From: Siphonodentalium dalli
Lineage: Eukaryota > Mollusca > Scaphopoda > Gadilida > Siphonodentaliidae
Length of the DNA stretch: 64,000 bases
Reading direction: 5' to 3'
Assembly: GCA_032622095.1 (NCBI GenBank)
Contig: CP136062.1
Location: 248,001 to 312,000 of the forward strand
Within the stretch, counting starts at the first letter, position 1, and each line of letters begins with the position of its first letter. Positions 12,261-26,200 of this stretch are shown here, in pieces. Under the pieces are notes generated by a model. The model had not been told where the DNA came from and ran no database searches. It saw only the letters and a program-made list of their open reading frames with translations. Both the position numbers and the translations under genes were made by a program.

Positions 12261-15200
12261 TGAGTTCTGTGTCATGGGTTCATAACCAAGTTGATCAATA
12301 AAGACATGGGCTGAGATGAGTTCTGTGTCATGGGTTCATAACCAAGTTGATCAATGAAAACATGGGCTGAGATGAGTTCTGTGTCATGGGTTCATAACCA
12401 AGTTGATCAATGAAAACATGGGCTGAGATGAGTTCTGTGTCATGGGTTCATAACCAAGTTGATCAATGAAAACATGGGCTGAGATGAGTTCTGTGTCATG
12501 GGTTCATAACCAAGTTGATCAATGAAAACGTGGGCTTAGATGAGTTCTGTGTCATGGGTTCATAACCAAGTTGATCAATGAAAACATGGGCTGAGATGAG
12601 TTCTGTGTCATGGGTTCATAACCAAGTTAATCAATGAAGACATGGGCTGAGATGAGTTCTGTGTCATGGGTTCATAACCAAGTTGATCAATGAAGACATG
12701 GGCTGAGATGAGTTCTGTGTCATGGGTTCATAACCAAGTTGATCAATGAAGACATGGGCTGAGATGAGTTCTGTGTCATGGGTTCATAACCAAGTTGATC
12801 AATGAAGACATGGGCTGAGATGAGTTCTGTGTCATGGGTTCATAACCAAGTTGATCAATGAAGACATGGGCTGAGATGAGTTCTGTGTCATGGGTTCATA
12901 ACCAAGTTGATCAATGAAGACATGGGCTGAGATGAGTTCTGTGTCATGGGTTCATAACCAAGTTGATCAATGAAAACATGGGCTGAGATGAGTTCTGTGT
13001 CATGGGTTCATAACCACGTTGATCAATGAAAACATGGGCTGAGATGAGTTCTGTGTCATGGGTTCATAACCAAGTTGATCAATGAAAACATGGGCTGAGA
13101 TGAGTTCTGTGTCATGGGTTCATAACCAAGTTGATCAATGAAAACATGGGCTGAGATGAGTTCTGTGTCATGGGTTCATAACCAAGTTGATCAATGAAAA
13201 CATGGGCTGAGATGAGTTCCGTGTCATGGGTTCATAACCAAGTTGATCAATGAAGACATGGGCTGAGATGAGTTCATGTCATGGGTTCATAACCAAGTTG
13301 ATCAATGAAAACATGGGCTGAGATGAGTTCTGTGTCATGGGTTCATAACCAAGTTGATCAATGAAGACATGGGCTGAGATGAGTTCTGTGTCATGGGTTC
13401 ATAACCAAGTTGATCAATGAAAACATGGGCTGAGATGCGTTCCGTGTCATGGGTTCATAACCAAGTTAATCAATGAAAACATGGGCTGAGATGAGTTCTG
13501 TGTCATGGGTTCATAACCAAGTTGATCAATGAAAACATGGCCTGAGATGAGTTCTGTGTCATGGGTTCATAACCAAGTTGATCAATGAAAACATGGGCTG
13601 AGATGAGTTCTGTGTCATGGGTTGATAACCAAGTTGATCAATGAAAACATGGGCTCAGATGAGTTCTGTGTCATGGGTTCATAACCAAGTTGATCAATGA
13701 AAACATGGGCTGAGATGAGTTCTGTGTCATGGGTTCATAACCAAGTTGATCAATGAAAACATGGGCTGAGATGAGTTCTGTGTCATGGGTTCATAACCAA
13801 GTTGATCAATGAAAACATGGGCTGAGATGAGTTCTGTGTCATGGGTTCATAACCAAGTTGATCAATGAAGACATGGGCTGAGATGAGTTCTGTGTCATGG
13901 GTTCATAACCAAGTTGATCAATGAAAACATGGGCTGAGATGAGTTCTGTGTCATGGGTTCATAACCAAGTTGATCAATGAAAACGTGGGCTGAGATGAGT
14001 TCTGTGTCATGGGTTCATAACCAAGTTGATCAATGAAGACATGGGCTGAGATGAGTTCTGTGTCATGGGTTCATAACCAAGTTGATCAATGAAAACATGG
14101 GCTGAGATGAGTTCTGAGTCATGGGTTCATAACCAAGTTGATCAATGAAAACATGGGCTGAGATGGGTTCTGTGTCATGGGTTCATAACCAAGTTGATCA
14201 ATGAAAACATGGGCTGAGATGAGTTCTGTGTCATGGGTTCATAATCAAGTTGATCAATGAAAACATGGGCTGAGATGAGTTCTGTGTCATGGGTTCATAA
14301 CCAAGTTGATCAATGAAAACATGGGCTGAGATGAGTTCTGTGTCATGGGTTCATAACCAAGTTGATCAATGAAAACATGGGCTGAGATGAGTTCTGTGTC
14401 ATGGGTTCATAACCAAGTTGATCAATGAAGACATGGGCTGAGATGAGTTCTGTGTCATGGGTTCATAACCAAGTTGATCAATGAAAACATGGGCTGAGAT
14501 GAGTTCTGTGTCATGGGTTCATAACCAATTTGATCAATGAAAACATGGGCTGAGATGAGTTCTGTGTCATGGGTTCATAACCAAGTTGATCAATGAAAAC
14601 ATGGGCTGAGATGAGTTCTGTGTCATGGGTTCATAACCAAGTTGATCAATGAAAACATGGGCTGAGATGAGTTCTGTGTCATGGGTTCATAACCAAGTTG
14701 ATCAATGAAGACATGGGCTGAGATGAGTTCTGTGTCATGGGTTCATAACCAAGTTGATCAATGAAAACATGGGCTGAGATGAGTTCTGTGTCATGGGTTC
14801 ATAACCAAGTTGATCAATGAAAACATGGGCTGAGATGGGTTCTGAGTCATGGGTTCATAACCAAGTTGATCAATGAAAACATGGGCTGAGATGGGTTCTG
14901 TGTCATGGGTTCATAACCAAGTTGATCAATGAAAACATGGGCTGAGATGAGTTCTGTGTCATGGGTTCATAACCAAGTTGATCAATGAAAACATGGGCTG
15001 AGATGAGTTCTGTGTCATGGGTTCATAACCAAGTTGATCAATGAAAACATGGGCTGAGATGAGTTCTGTGTCATGGGTTCATAACCAAGTTGATCAATGA
15101 AAACATGGGCTGAGATGAGTTCTGTGTCATGGGTTCATAACCAAGTTGATCAATGAAAACATGGGCTGAGATGAGTTCTGTGTCATGGGTTCATAACCAA

Positions 15201-15600
15201 GTTGATCAATGAAAACATGGGCTGAGATGGGTTCTGAGTCATGGGTTCATAACCAAGTTGATCAATGAAAACATGGGCTGAGATGGGTTCTGTGTCATGG
15301 GTTCATAACCAATTTGATCAATGAAAACATGGGCTGAGACGAGTTCTGTGTCATGGGTTCATAACCAAGTTGATCAATGAAAACATGGGCTGAGATGAGT
15401 TCTGTGTCATGGGTTCATAACCAAGTTGATCAATGAAAACATGGGCTGAGATGAGTTCTGTGTCATGGGTTCATAACCAAGTTGATCAATGAAAACATGG
15501 GCTGAGATGAGTTCTGTGTCATGGGTTCATAACCAAGTTGATCAATGAAAACGTGGGCTGAGATGAGTTCTGTGTCATGGGTTCATAACCAAGTTGATCA
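12261..15600. repeat. Downstream copy of the 7.4-9.6 kb block at 5,991 bp
   Basis: 13,434-15,560 repeats 7,443-9,569 at an offset of 5,991 bp, which is 107 monomers less one base. The missing base is a one-base deletion near 13,266 (GAGTTCATGTC). Anchors are the GCGTTCC change with A31 (13,434, from the GACGTTCC-like change at 7,443), T24 (near 14,245), T28 (14,529), G1/A8 (14,834 and 15,226), T28-C55 (near 15,340) and G44 (15,552). The CCTAG marker of the 2,800-bp family is absent, so this copy derives from a version without it. A short G41 run with A31 lies at about 12,610-12,940. Confidence 0.83.
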
Positions 15601-18600
15601 ATGAAAACATGGGCTGAGATGAGTTCTGTGTCATGGGTTCATAACCAAGTTGATCAACGAAGACATGGGCTGAGATGAGTTCTGTGTCATGGGTTCATAA
15701 CCAAGTTGATCAATGAAGACATGGGCTGAGATGAGTTCTGTGTCATGGGTTCATAACCAAGTTAATCAATGAAGACATGGGCTGAGATGAGTTCTGTGTC
15801 ATGGGTTCATAACCAAGTTGATCAATGAAGACATGGCTGAGATGAGTTCTGTGTCATGGGTTCATAACCAAGTTGATCAATGAAGACATGGGCTGAGATG
15901 AGTTCTGTGTCATGGGTTCATAACCAAGTTGATCAATGAAGACATGGGCTGAGATGAGTTCTGTGTCATGGGTTCATAACCAAGTTGATCAATGAAGACA
16001 TGGGCTGAGATGAGTTCTGTGTCATGGGTTCATAACCAAGTTGATCAATGAAGACATGGGCTGAGATGAGTTCTGTGTCGTGGGTTCATAACCAAGTTGA
16101 TCAATGAAGACATGGGCTGAGATGAGTTCTGTGTCATGGGTTCATAACCAAGTTGATCAATGAAAACATGGGCTGAGATGAGTTCTGTGTCATGGGTTCA
16201 AAACCAAGTTGATCAATGAAAACATGGGCTGAGATGAGTTCTGTGTCATGGGTTCATAACCAAGTTGATCAATGAAGACATGGGCTGAGATGAGTTCTGT
16301 GTCATGGGTTCATAACCAAGTTGATCAATGAAAACATGGGCCGAGATGAGTTCTGTGTCATGGGTTCATAACCAAGTTGATCAATGAAAACGTGGGCTGA
16401 GATGAGTTCTGTGTCATGGGTTCATAACCAAGTTGTACAATGAAAACATGGGCTGAGATGAGTTCTGTGTCATGGGTTCATAACCAAGTTGATCAATGAA
16501 AACGTGGGCTGAGATGAGTTCTGTGTCATGGGTTCATAACCAAGTTGATCAATGAAGACATGGGCTGAGATGAGTTCTGTGTCATGGGTTCATAACCAAG
16601 TTGATCAATGAAAACATGGGCTGAGATGAGTTCTGTGTCATGGGTTCATAACCAAGTTGATCAATGAAAACATGGGCTGAGATGAGTTCTGTGTCATGGG
16701 TTCATAACCAAGTTGATCAATGAAGACATGGGCTGAGATGAGTTCTGTGTCATGGGTTCATAACCAAGTTGATCAATGAAAACATGGGCTGAGATGAGTT
16801 CTGTGTCATGGGTTCATAACCAAGTTGATCAATGAAAACATGGGCTGAGATGAGTTCTGTGTCATGGGTTCATAACCAAGTTGATCAATGAAAACATGGG
16901 CTGAGATGAGTTCTGTGTCATGGGTTCATAACCAACTTGATCAATGAAAACATGGGTTGAGATGAGTTCTGTGTCATGGGTTCATAACCAAGTTGATCAA
17001 TGAAAACATGGGCTGAGATGAGTTCTGTGTCATGGGTTCATAACCAAGTTGATCAATGAAAACATGGGCTGAGATGAGTTCTGTGTCATGGGTTCATAAC
17101 CAAGTTGATCAATGAAAACATGGGCTGAGATGAGTTCTGTGTCATGGGTTCATAACCAAGTTGATCAATGAAAACATGGGCTGATATGGGTTCTGAGTCA
17201 TGGGTTCATAACCAAGTTGATCAATGAAAACATGGGCTGAGATGAGTTCTGTGTCATGGGTTCATAACCAAGTTGATCAATGAAAACATGGGCTGAGATG
17301 AGTTCTGTGTCATGGGTTCATAACCAAGTTGATCAATGAAAACGTGGGCTGAGATGAGTTCTGTGTCATGGGTTCATAACCAAGTTGATCAATGAAAACA
17401 TGGGCTGAGATGAGTTCTGTGTCATGGGTTCATAACCAAGTTGATCAATGAAGACATGGGCTGAGATGAGTTCTGTGTCATGGGTTCATAACCAAGTTGA
17501 TCAATGAAGACATGGGCTGAGATGAGTTCTGTGTCTTGGGTTCATAACCAAGTTAATCAATGAAGACATGGGCTGAGATGAGTTCTGTGTCATGGGTTCA
17601 TAACCAAGTTGATCAATGAAGACATGGGCTGAGATGAGTTCTGTGTCATGGGTTCATAACCAAGTTGATCAATGAAGACATGGGCTGAGATGAGTTCTGT
17701 GTCATGGGTTCATAACCAAGTTGATCAATGAAGACATGGGCTGAGATGAGTTCTGTGTCATGGGTTCATAACCAAGTTGATCAATGAAGACATGGGCTGA
17801 GATGAGTTCTGTGTCATGGGTTCATAACCAAGTTGATCAATGAAGACATGGGCTGAGATGAGTTCTGTGTCATGGGTTCATAACCAAGTTGACCAATGAA
17901 GACATGGGCTGAGATGAGTTCTGTGTCATGGGTTCATAACCAAGTTGATCAATGAAGACATGGGCTGAGATGAGTTCTGTGTCATGGGTTCATAACCAAG
18001 TTGATCAATGAAGACATGGGCTGAGATGAGTTCTGTGTCATGGGTTCATAACCAAGTTGATCAATGAAGACATGGGCTGAGATGAGTTTTGTGTCATGGG
18101 TTCATAACCAAGTTGATCAATGAAAACATGGGCTGAGACGAGTTCTGTGTCATGGGTTCATAACCAAGTTGATCAATAAAAACATGGGCTGAGATGAGTT
18201 CTGTGTCATGGGTTCAAAACCAAGTTGATCAATGAAAACATGGGCTGAGATGAGTTCTGTGTCATGGGTTCATAACCAAGTTGATCAATGAAGACATGGG
18301 CTGAGATGAGTTCTGTGTCATGGGTTCATAACCAAGTTGATCAATGAAGACATGGGCTGAGATGAGTTCTGTGTCATGGGTTCATAACCAAGTTAATCAA
18401 TGAAGACATGGGCTGAGATGAGTTCTGTGTCATGGGTTCATAACCAAGTTGATCAATGAAGACATGGGCTGAGATGAGTTCTGTGTCATGGGTTCATAAC
18501 CAAGTTGATCAATGAAGACATGGGCTGAGATGAGTTCTGTGTCATGGGTTCATAACCAAGTTGATCAATGAAAACATGGGCTGAGATGAGTTCTGTGTCA

Positions 18601-19200
18601 TGGGTTCATAACCAAGTTGATCAATGAAAACATGGGCTGAGATGAGTTCTGTGTCATGGGTTCATAACCAAGTTGATCAATGAAAACATGGGCTGAGATG
18701 AGTTCTGTGTCATGGGTTCATAACCAAGTTGATCAATGAAAACATGGGCTGAGATGAGTTCTGTGTCATGGGTTCATAACCAAGTTGATCAATGAAAACA
18801 TGGGCTGAGATGGGTTCTGAGTCATGGGTTCATAACCAAGTTGATCAATGAAAACATGGGCTGAGATGGGTTCTGTGTCATGGGTTCATAACCAAGTTGA
18901 TCAATGAAAACATGGGCTGAGATGAGTTCTGTGTCATGGGTTCATAACCAAGTTGATCAATGAAAACATGGGCTGAGATGAGTTCTGTGTCATGGGTTCA
19001 TAACCAAGTTGATCAATGAAAACATGGGCTGAGATGAGTTCTGTGTCATGGGTTCATAACCAAGTTGATCAATAAAAACATGGGCTGAGATGAGTTCTGT
19101 GTCATGGGTTCATAACCAAGTTGATCAATGAAAACATGGGCTGAGATGAGTTCTGTGTCATGGGTTCATAACCAAGTTGATCAATGAAAACATGGGCTGA
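15601..19200. repeat. G41-rich sub-array
   Basis: This stretch is dominated by runs of monomers with G at position 41 (GAAGACATGG in place of GAAAACATGG). Nine in a row occur at about 15,655-16,115 and twelve in a row at about 17,451-18,080. Three of the runs contain a single A31 monomer (near 15,762, 17,553 and 18,393), so they look like copies of one founder run with different numbers of units. A one-base deletion lies at 15,836 (ACATGGCTG). Private variants include C50 (near 16,342), TTGTACAATG near 16,434, T55/G1/A8 combinations near 17,187 and C33 near 17,893. From about 18,540 the sequence returns to mostly A41. Confidence 0.8.
17451..18080. repeat. Twelve consecutive G41 monomers
   Basis: Twelve successive units (about 672 bp) all have G41, flanked on both sides by A41 units at about 17,395 and 18,123. 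Elsewhere G41 and A41 are interspersed. The run includes one A31 unit (about 17,553), a T12-type change (GTCTTGGG near 17,536) and one C33 unit (about 17,893), so it is not a set of perfectly identical copies. This pattern fits local expansion of a G41 type by slippage or unequal exchange, followed by scattered mutation. Confidence 0.8.
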
Positions 19201-22200
19201 GATGAGTTCTGTGTCATGGGTTCATAACCAATTTGATCAATGAAAACATGGGCTGAGACGAGTTCTGTGTCATGGGTTCATAACCAAGTTGATCAATGAA
19301 AACATGGGCTGAGATGAGTTCTGTGTCATGGGTTCATAACCAAGTTGATCAATGAAAACATGGGCTGAGATGAGTTCTGTGTCATGGGTTCATAACCAAG
19401 TTGATCAATGAAGACATGGGCTGAGATGAGTTCTGTGTCATGGGTTCATAACCAAGTTAATCAATGAAGACATGTGCTGAGATGAGTTCTGTGTCATGGG
19501 TTCATAACCAAGTTGATCAATGAAGACATGGGCTGAGATGAGTTCTGTGTCATGGGTTCATAACCAAGTTGATCAATGAAGACATGGGCTGAGATGAGTT
19601 CTGTGTCATGGGTTCATAACCAAGTTGATCAATGAAGACATGGGCTGAGATGAGTTCTGTGTCATGGGTTCATAACCAAGTTGATCAATGACGACATGGG
19701 CTGAGATGAGTTCTGTGTCATGGGTTCATAACCAAGTTGATCAATGAAGACATGGGCTGAGATGAGTTCTGTGTCATGGGTTCATAACCAAGTTGATCAA
19801 TGAAGACATGGGCTGAGATGAGTTCTGTGTCATGGGTTCATAACCAAGTTGATCAATGAAAACATGGGCTGAGATGAGTTCTGTGTCATGGGTTCATAAC
19901 CAAGTTGATCAATGAAAACATGGGCTGAGATGAGTTCTGTGTCATGGGTTCATAACCAAGTTGATCAATGAAGACATGGGCTGAGATGAGTTCTGTGTCA
20001 TGGGTTCATAACCAAGTTGATCAATGAAGACATGGGCTGAGATGAGTTCTGTGTCATGGGTTCATAACCAAGTTGATCAATGAAGACATGGGCTGAGATG
20101 AGTTCTGTGTCATGGGTTCATAACCAAGTTGATCAATGAAAACATGGGCTGAGATGAGTTCTGTGTCATGGGTTCATAACCAAGTTGATCAATGAAAACA
20201 TGGGCTGAGATGAGTTCTGTGTCATGGGTTCATAACCAAGTTGATCAATGAAAACATGGGCTGAGATGAGTTCCGTGTCATGGGTTCATAACCAAGTTGA
20301 TCAATGAAGACATGGGCTGAGATGAGTTCTGTGTCATGGGTTCATAACCAAGTTGATCAATGAAAACATGGGCTGAGATGAGTTCTGTGTCATGGGTTCA
20401 TAACCAAGTTGATCAATGAAAACATGGGCTGAGATGAGTTATGTGTCATGGGTTCATAACCAAGTTGATCAATGAAAACATGGGCTGAGATGAGTTCTGT
20501 GTCATGGGTTCATAACCAATTTGATCAATGAAAACATGGGCTGAGACGAGTTCTGTGTCATGGGTTCATAACCAAGTTGATCAATGAAAACATGGGCTGA
20601 GATGAGTTCTGTGTCATGGGTTCATAACCAAGTTGATCAATGAAAACATGGGCTGAGATGAGTTCTGTGTCATGGGTTCATAACCAAGTTGATCAATGAA
20701 GACATGGGCTGAGATGAGTTCTGTGTCATGGGTTCATAACCAAGTTAATCAATGAAGACATGGGCTGAGATGAGTTCTGTGTCATGGGTTCATAACCAAG
20801 TTGATCAATGAAGACTTGGGCTGAGATGAGTTCTGTGTCATGGGTTCATAACCAAGTTGATCAATGAAGACATGGGCTGAGATGAGTTCTGTGTCATGGG
20901 TTCATAACCAAGTTGATCAATGAAGACATGGGCTGAGATGAGTTCTGTGTCATGGGTTCATAACCAAGTTGATCAATGACGACATGGGCTGAGATGAGTT
21001 CTGTGTCATGGGTTCATAACCAAGTTGATCAATGAAGACATGGGCTGAGATGAGTTCTGTGTCATGGGTTCATAACCAAGTTGATCAATGAAGACATGGG
21101 CTGAGATGAGTTCTGTGTCATGGGTTCATAACCAAGTTGATCAATGAAAACATGGGCTGAGATGAGTTCTGTGTCATGGGTTCATAACCAAGTTGATCAA
21201 TGAAAACATGGGCTGAGATGAGTTCTGTGTCATGGGTTCATAACCAAGTTGATCAATGAAGACATGGGCTGAGATGAGTTCTGTGTCATGGTTTCATAAC
21301 CAAGTTGATCAATGAAGACATGGGCTGAGATGAGTTCTGTGTCATGGGTTCATAACCAAGTTGATCAATGAAAACATGGGCTGAGATGAGTTCTGTGTCA
21401 TGGGTTCATAACCAAGTTGATCAATGAAAACATGGGCTGAGATGAGTTCTGTGTCATGGGTTCATAACCAAGTTGATCAATGAAGACATGGGCTGAGATG
21501 AGTTCTGTGCCATGGGTTCATAACCAAGTTGATCAATGAAAACATGGGCTGAGATGAGTTCTGTGTCATGGGTTCATAACCAAGTTGATCAATGAAAACA
21601 TGGGCTGAGATGAGTTCTGTGTCATGGGTTCATAACCAAGTTGATCAATGAAGACATGGGCTGAGATGAGTTCTGTGTCATGGGTTCATAACCAAGTTGA
21701 TCAATGAAAAAATGGGCTGAGATTAGTTCTGTGTCATGGGTTCATAACCAAGTTGATCAATGAAAACATGGGCTGAGATGAGTTCTGTGTCATGGGTTCA
21801 TAACCAAGTTGATCAATGAAAACATGGGCTGAGATGAGTTCTGTGTCATGGGTTCATAACCAAGTTGATCAATGAAAACATGGGCTGAGATGAGTTCTGT
21901 GTCATGGGTTCATAACCAAGTTGATCAATGAAAACATGGGCTGAGATGAGTTCTGTGTCATGGGTTCATAACCAAGTTGATCAATGAAAACATGGGCTGA
22001 GATGAGTTCTGTGTCATGGGTTCATAACCAAGTTGATCAATGAAAACATGGGCTGAGATGAGTTCTGTGTCATGGGTTCATAACCAAGTTGATCAATGAA
22101 AACATGGGCTGAGATGAGTTCTGTGTCATGGGTTCATAACCAAGTTGATCAATGAAAACATGGGCTGAGATGAGTTCTGTGTCATGGGTTCATAACCAAG

Positions 22201-24560
22201 TTGATCAATGAAAACATGGGCTGAGATGGGTTCTGAGTCATGGGTTCATAACAAAGTTGATCAATGAAAACATGGGCTGAGATGAGTTCCGTGTCATGGG
22301 TTCATAACCAAGTTGATCAATGAAGACATGGGCTGAGATGAGTTCTGTGTCATGGGTTGATAACCAAGTTGATCAATGAAAACATGGGCTGAGATGAGTT
22401 CTGTGTCATGGGTTCATAACCAAGTTGATCAATGAAGACATGGGCTGAGATGAGTTCTGTGTCATGGGTTCATAACCAAGTTGATCAATGAAAACATGGG
22501 CTGAGATGAGTTCTGTGTCATGGGTTCATAACCAAGTTGATCAATGAAGACATGGGCTGAGATGAGTTATGTGTCATGGGTTCATAACCAAGTTGATCAA
22601 TGAAAACATGGGCTGAGATGAGTTCTGTGTCATGGGTTCATAACCAATTTGATCAATGAAAACATGGGCTGAGACGAGTTCTGTGTCATGGGTTCATAAC
22701 CAAGTTGATCAATGAAAACATGGGCTGAGATGAGTTCTGTGTCATGGGTTCATAACCAAGTTGATCAATGAAAACATGGGCTGAGATGAGTTCTGTGTCA
22801 TGGGTTCATAACCAAGTTGATCAATGAAGACATGGGCTGAGATGAGTTCTGTGTCATGGGTTCATAACCAAGTTAATCAATGAAGACATGGGCTGAGATG
22901 AGTTCTGTGTCATGGGTTCATAACCAAGTTGATCAATGAAGACATGGGCTGAGATGAGTTCTGTGTCATGGGTTCATAACCAAGTTGATCAATGAAGACA
23001 TGGGCTGAGATGAGTTCTGTGTCATGGGTTCATAACCAAGTTGATCAATGAAGACATGGGCTGAGATGAGTTCTGTGTCATGGGTTCATAACCAAGTTGA
23101 TCAATGACGACATGGGCTGAGATGAGTTCTGTGTCATGGGTTCATAACCAAGTTGATCAATGAAGACATGGGCTGAGATGAGTTCTGTGTCATGGGTTCA
23201 TAACCAAGTTGATCAATGAAGACATGGGCTGAGATGAGTTCTGTGTCATGGGTTCATAACCAAGTTGATCAATGAAAACATGGGCTGAGATGAGTTCTGT
23301 GTCATGGGTTCATAACCAAGTTGATCAATGAAAACATGGGCTGAGATGAGTTCTGTGTCATGGGTTCATAACCAAGTTGATCAATGAAAACATGGGCTGA
23401 GATGGGTTCTGAGTCATGGGTTCATAACAAAGTTGATCAATGAAAACATGGGCTGAGATGAGTTCCGTGTCATGGGTTCATAACCAAGTTGATCAATGAA
23501 GACATGGGCTGAGATGAGTTCTGTGTCATGGGTTGATAACCAAGTTGATCAATGAAAACATGGGCTGAGATGAGTTCTGTGTCATGGGTTCATAACCAAG
23601 TTGATCAATGAAGACATGGGCTGAGATGAGTTCTGTGTCATGGGTTCATAACCAAGTTGATCAATGAAAACATGGGCTGAGATGAGTTCTGTGTCATGGG
23701 TTCATAACCAAGTTGATCAATGAAGACATGGGCTGAGATGAGTTATGTGTCATGGGTTCATAACCAAGTTGATCAATGAAAACATGGGCTGAGATGAGTT
23801 CTGTGTCATGGGTTCATAACCAATTTGATCAATGAAAACATGGGCTGAGACGAGTTCTGTGTCATGGGTTCATAACCAAGTTGATCAATGAAAACATGGG
23901 CTGAGATGAGTTCTGTGTCATGGGTTCATAACCAAGTTGATCAATGAAGACATGGGCTGAGATGAGTTTTGTGTCATGGGTTCATAACCAAGTTGATCAA
24001 TGACGACATGGGCTGAGATGAGTTCTGTGTCATGGGTTCATAACCAAGTTGATCAATGAAGACATGGGCTGAGATGAGTTCTGTGTCATGGGTTCATAAC
24101 CAAGTTGATCAATGAAGACATGGGCTGAGATGAGTTCTGTGTCATGGGTTCATAACCAAGTTGATCAATGAAAACATGGGCTGAGATGAGTTCTGTGTCA
24201 TGGGTTCATAACCAAGTTGATCAATGAAAACATGGGCTGAGATGAGTTCTGTGTCATGGGTTCATAACCAAGTTGATCAATGAAAACATGGGCTGAGATG
24301 GGTTCTGTGTCATGGGTTCATAACCAAGTTGATCAATGAAAACATGGGCTGAGATGAGTTCTGTGTCATGGGTTCATAACCAAGTTGATCAATGAAAACA
24401 TGGGCTGAGATGAGTTCTGTGTCATGGGTTCATAACCAAGTTGATCAATGAAAACATGGGCTGAGATGGGTTCTGAGTCATGGGTTCATAACAAAGTTGA
24501 TCAATGAAAACATGGGCTGAGATGAGTTCCGTGTCATGGGTTCATAACCAAGTTGATCAA
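19200..24560. repeat. Four-copy higher-order family spaced 1,288, 2,128 and 1,176 bp
   Basis: The T28-C55 pair recurs with C55 at 19,259, 20,547, 22,675 and 23,851, spaced 23, 38 and 21 monomers. The C40-G41 variant (GACGACATGG) follows at 19,691, 20,979, 23,107 and 24,003. The first three keep the same distance of 432 bp from T28-C55; in the last copy the distance is 152 bp, a loss of five whole monomers (280 bp). A25 (ATAACAAAG) with G1/A8 lies at 22,251, 23,427 and 24,491, followed by G19 (GGGTTGATAACC) with C at 22,351, 23,527 and 24,590. A one-base deletion at about 24,561 (GATCAAGAAG) falls inside the last copy. Copies therefore differ by whole-monomer gains and losses. Confidence 0.87.
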
Positions 24561-26200
24561 GAAGACATGGGCTGAGATGAGTTCTGTGTCATGGGTTGAT
24601 AACCAAGTTGATCAATGAAAACATGGGCTGAGATGAGTTCTGTGTCATGGGTTCATAACCAAGTTGATCAATGAAGACATGGGCTGAGATGAGTTCTGTG
24701 TCATGGGTTCATAACCAAGTTGATCAATGAAAACATGGGCTGAGATGAGTTCTGTGTCATGGGTTCACAACCAAGTTGATCAATGAAAACATGGGCTGAG
24801 ATGAGTTCTGTGTCATGGGTTCATAACCAAGTTGATCAATGAAGACATGGGCTGAGATGAGTTCTGTGTCATGGGTTCATAACCAAGTTGATCAATGAAA
24901 ACATGGGCTGAGATGAGTTCCGTGTCATGGGTTCATAACCAAGTTGATCAATGAAAACATGGGCTGAGATGAGTTCTGTGTCATGGGTTCATAACCAAGT
25001 TGATCAATGAAAACATGGGCTGAGATGAGTTCTGTGTCATGGGTTCATAACCAAGTTGATCAATGAAAACATGGGCTGAGATGAGTTCTGTGTCATGGGT
25101 TCATAACCAAGTTGATCAATGAAGACATGGGCTGAGATGAGTTCTGTGTCATGGGTTCATAACCAAGTTGATCAATGAAGACATGGGCTGAGATGAGTTC
25201 TGTGTCATGGGTTCATAACCAAGTTGATCAATGAAGACATGGGCTGAGATGAGTTCTGTGTCATGGGTTCATAACCAAGTTGATCAATGAAGACATGGGC
25301 TGAGATGAGTTCTGTGTCATGGGTTCATAACCAAGTTGATCAATGAAGACATGGGCTGAGATGAGTTCTGTGTCATGGGTTCATAACCAAGTTGATCAAT
25401 GAAAACATGGGCTGAGATGAGTTCTGTGTCATGGGTTCATAACCAAGTTGATCAATGAAAACATGGGCTGAGATGAGTTCTGTGTCATGGGTTCATAACC
25501 AAGTTGATCAATGAAAACATGGGCTGAGATGAGTTCTGTGTCATGGGTTCATAACCAAGTTGATCAATGAAAACATGGGCTGAGATGAGTTCTGTGTCAT
25601 GGGTTCATAACCAAGTTGATCAATGAAGACATGGGCTGAGATGAGTTCTGTGTCATGGGTTTATAACCAAGTTGATCAATGAAGACATGGGCTGAGATGA
25701 GTTCTGTGTCATGGGTTCATAACCAAGTTGATCAATGAAAACATGGGCTGAGATGAGTTCTGTGTCATGGGTTCATAACCAAGTTGATCAATGAAAACAT
25801 GGGCTGAGATGAGTTATGTGTCATGGGTTCATAATCAAGTTGATCAATGAAAACATGGGCTGAGATGAGTTCTGTGTCATGGGTTCATAACCAAGTTGAT
25901 CAATGAAAACATGGGCTGAGATGAGTTCCGTGTCATGGGTTCATAACCAAGTTGATCAATGAAGACATGGGCTGAGATGAGTTCTGTGTCATGGGTTCAT
26001 AACCAAGTTGATCAATGAAAACGTGGGCTGAGATGAGTTCTGTGTCATGGGTTCATAACCAAGTTGATCAATGAAGACATGGGCTGAGATGAGTTCTGTG
26101 TCATGGGTTCATAACCAAGTTGATCAATGAAAACATGGGCTGAGATGAGTTCTGTGTCATGGGTTCATAACCAAGTTGATCAATGAAAACATGGGCTGTG
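24561..26200. repeat. Transition segment between two variant repertoires
   Basis: To the left of this stretch the markers G1, A8, A31 and T28-C55 are frequent. From here rightward I see no further G1/A8 or A31, and T28 only once more (near 58,946, without C55). New features are C21 (GTTCACAACC, near 24,768), T19 (GGGTTTATAACC near 25,661) and the A5-T24 pair near 25,814-25,835, which then recurs at 28,222-28,243. Five consecutive G41 units lie at about 25,130-25,355. There is no non-satellite sequence at the change. Confidence 0.65.
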
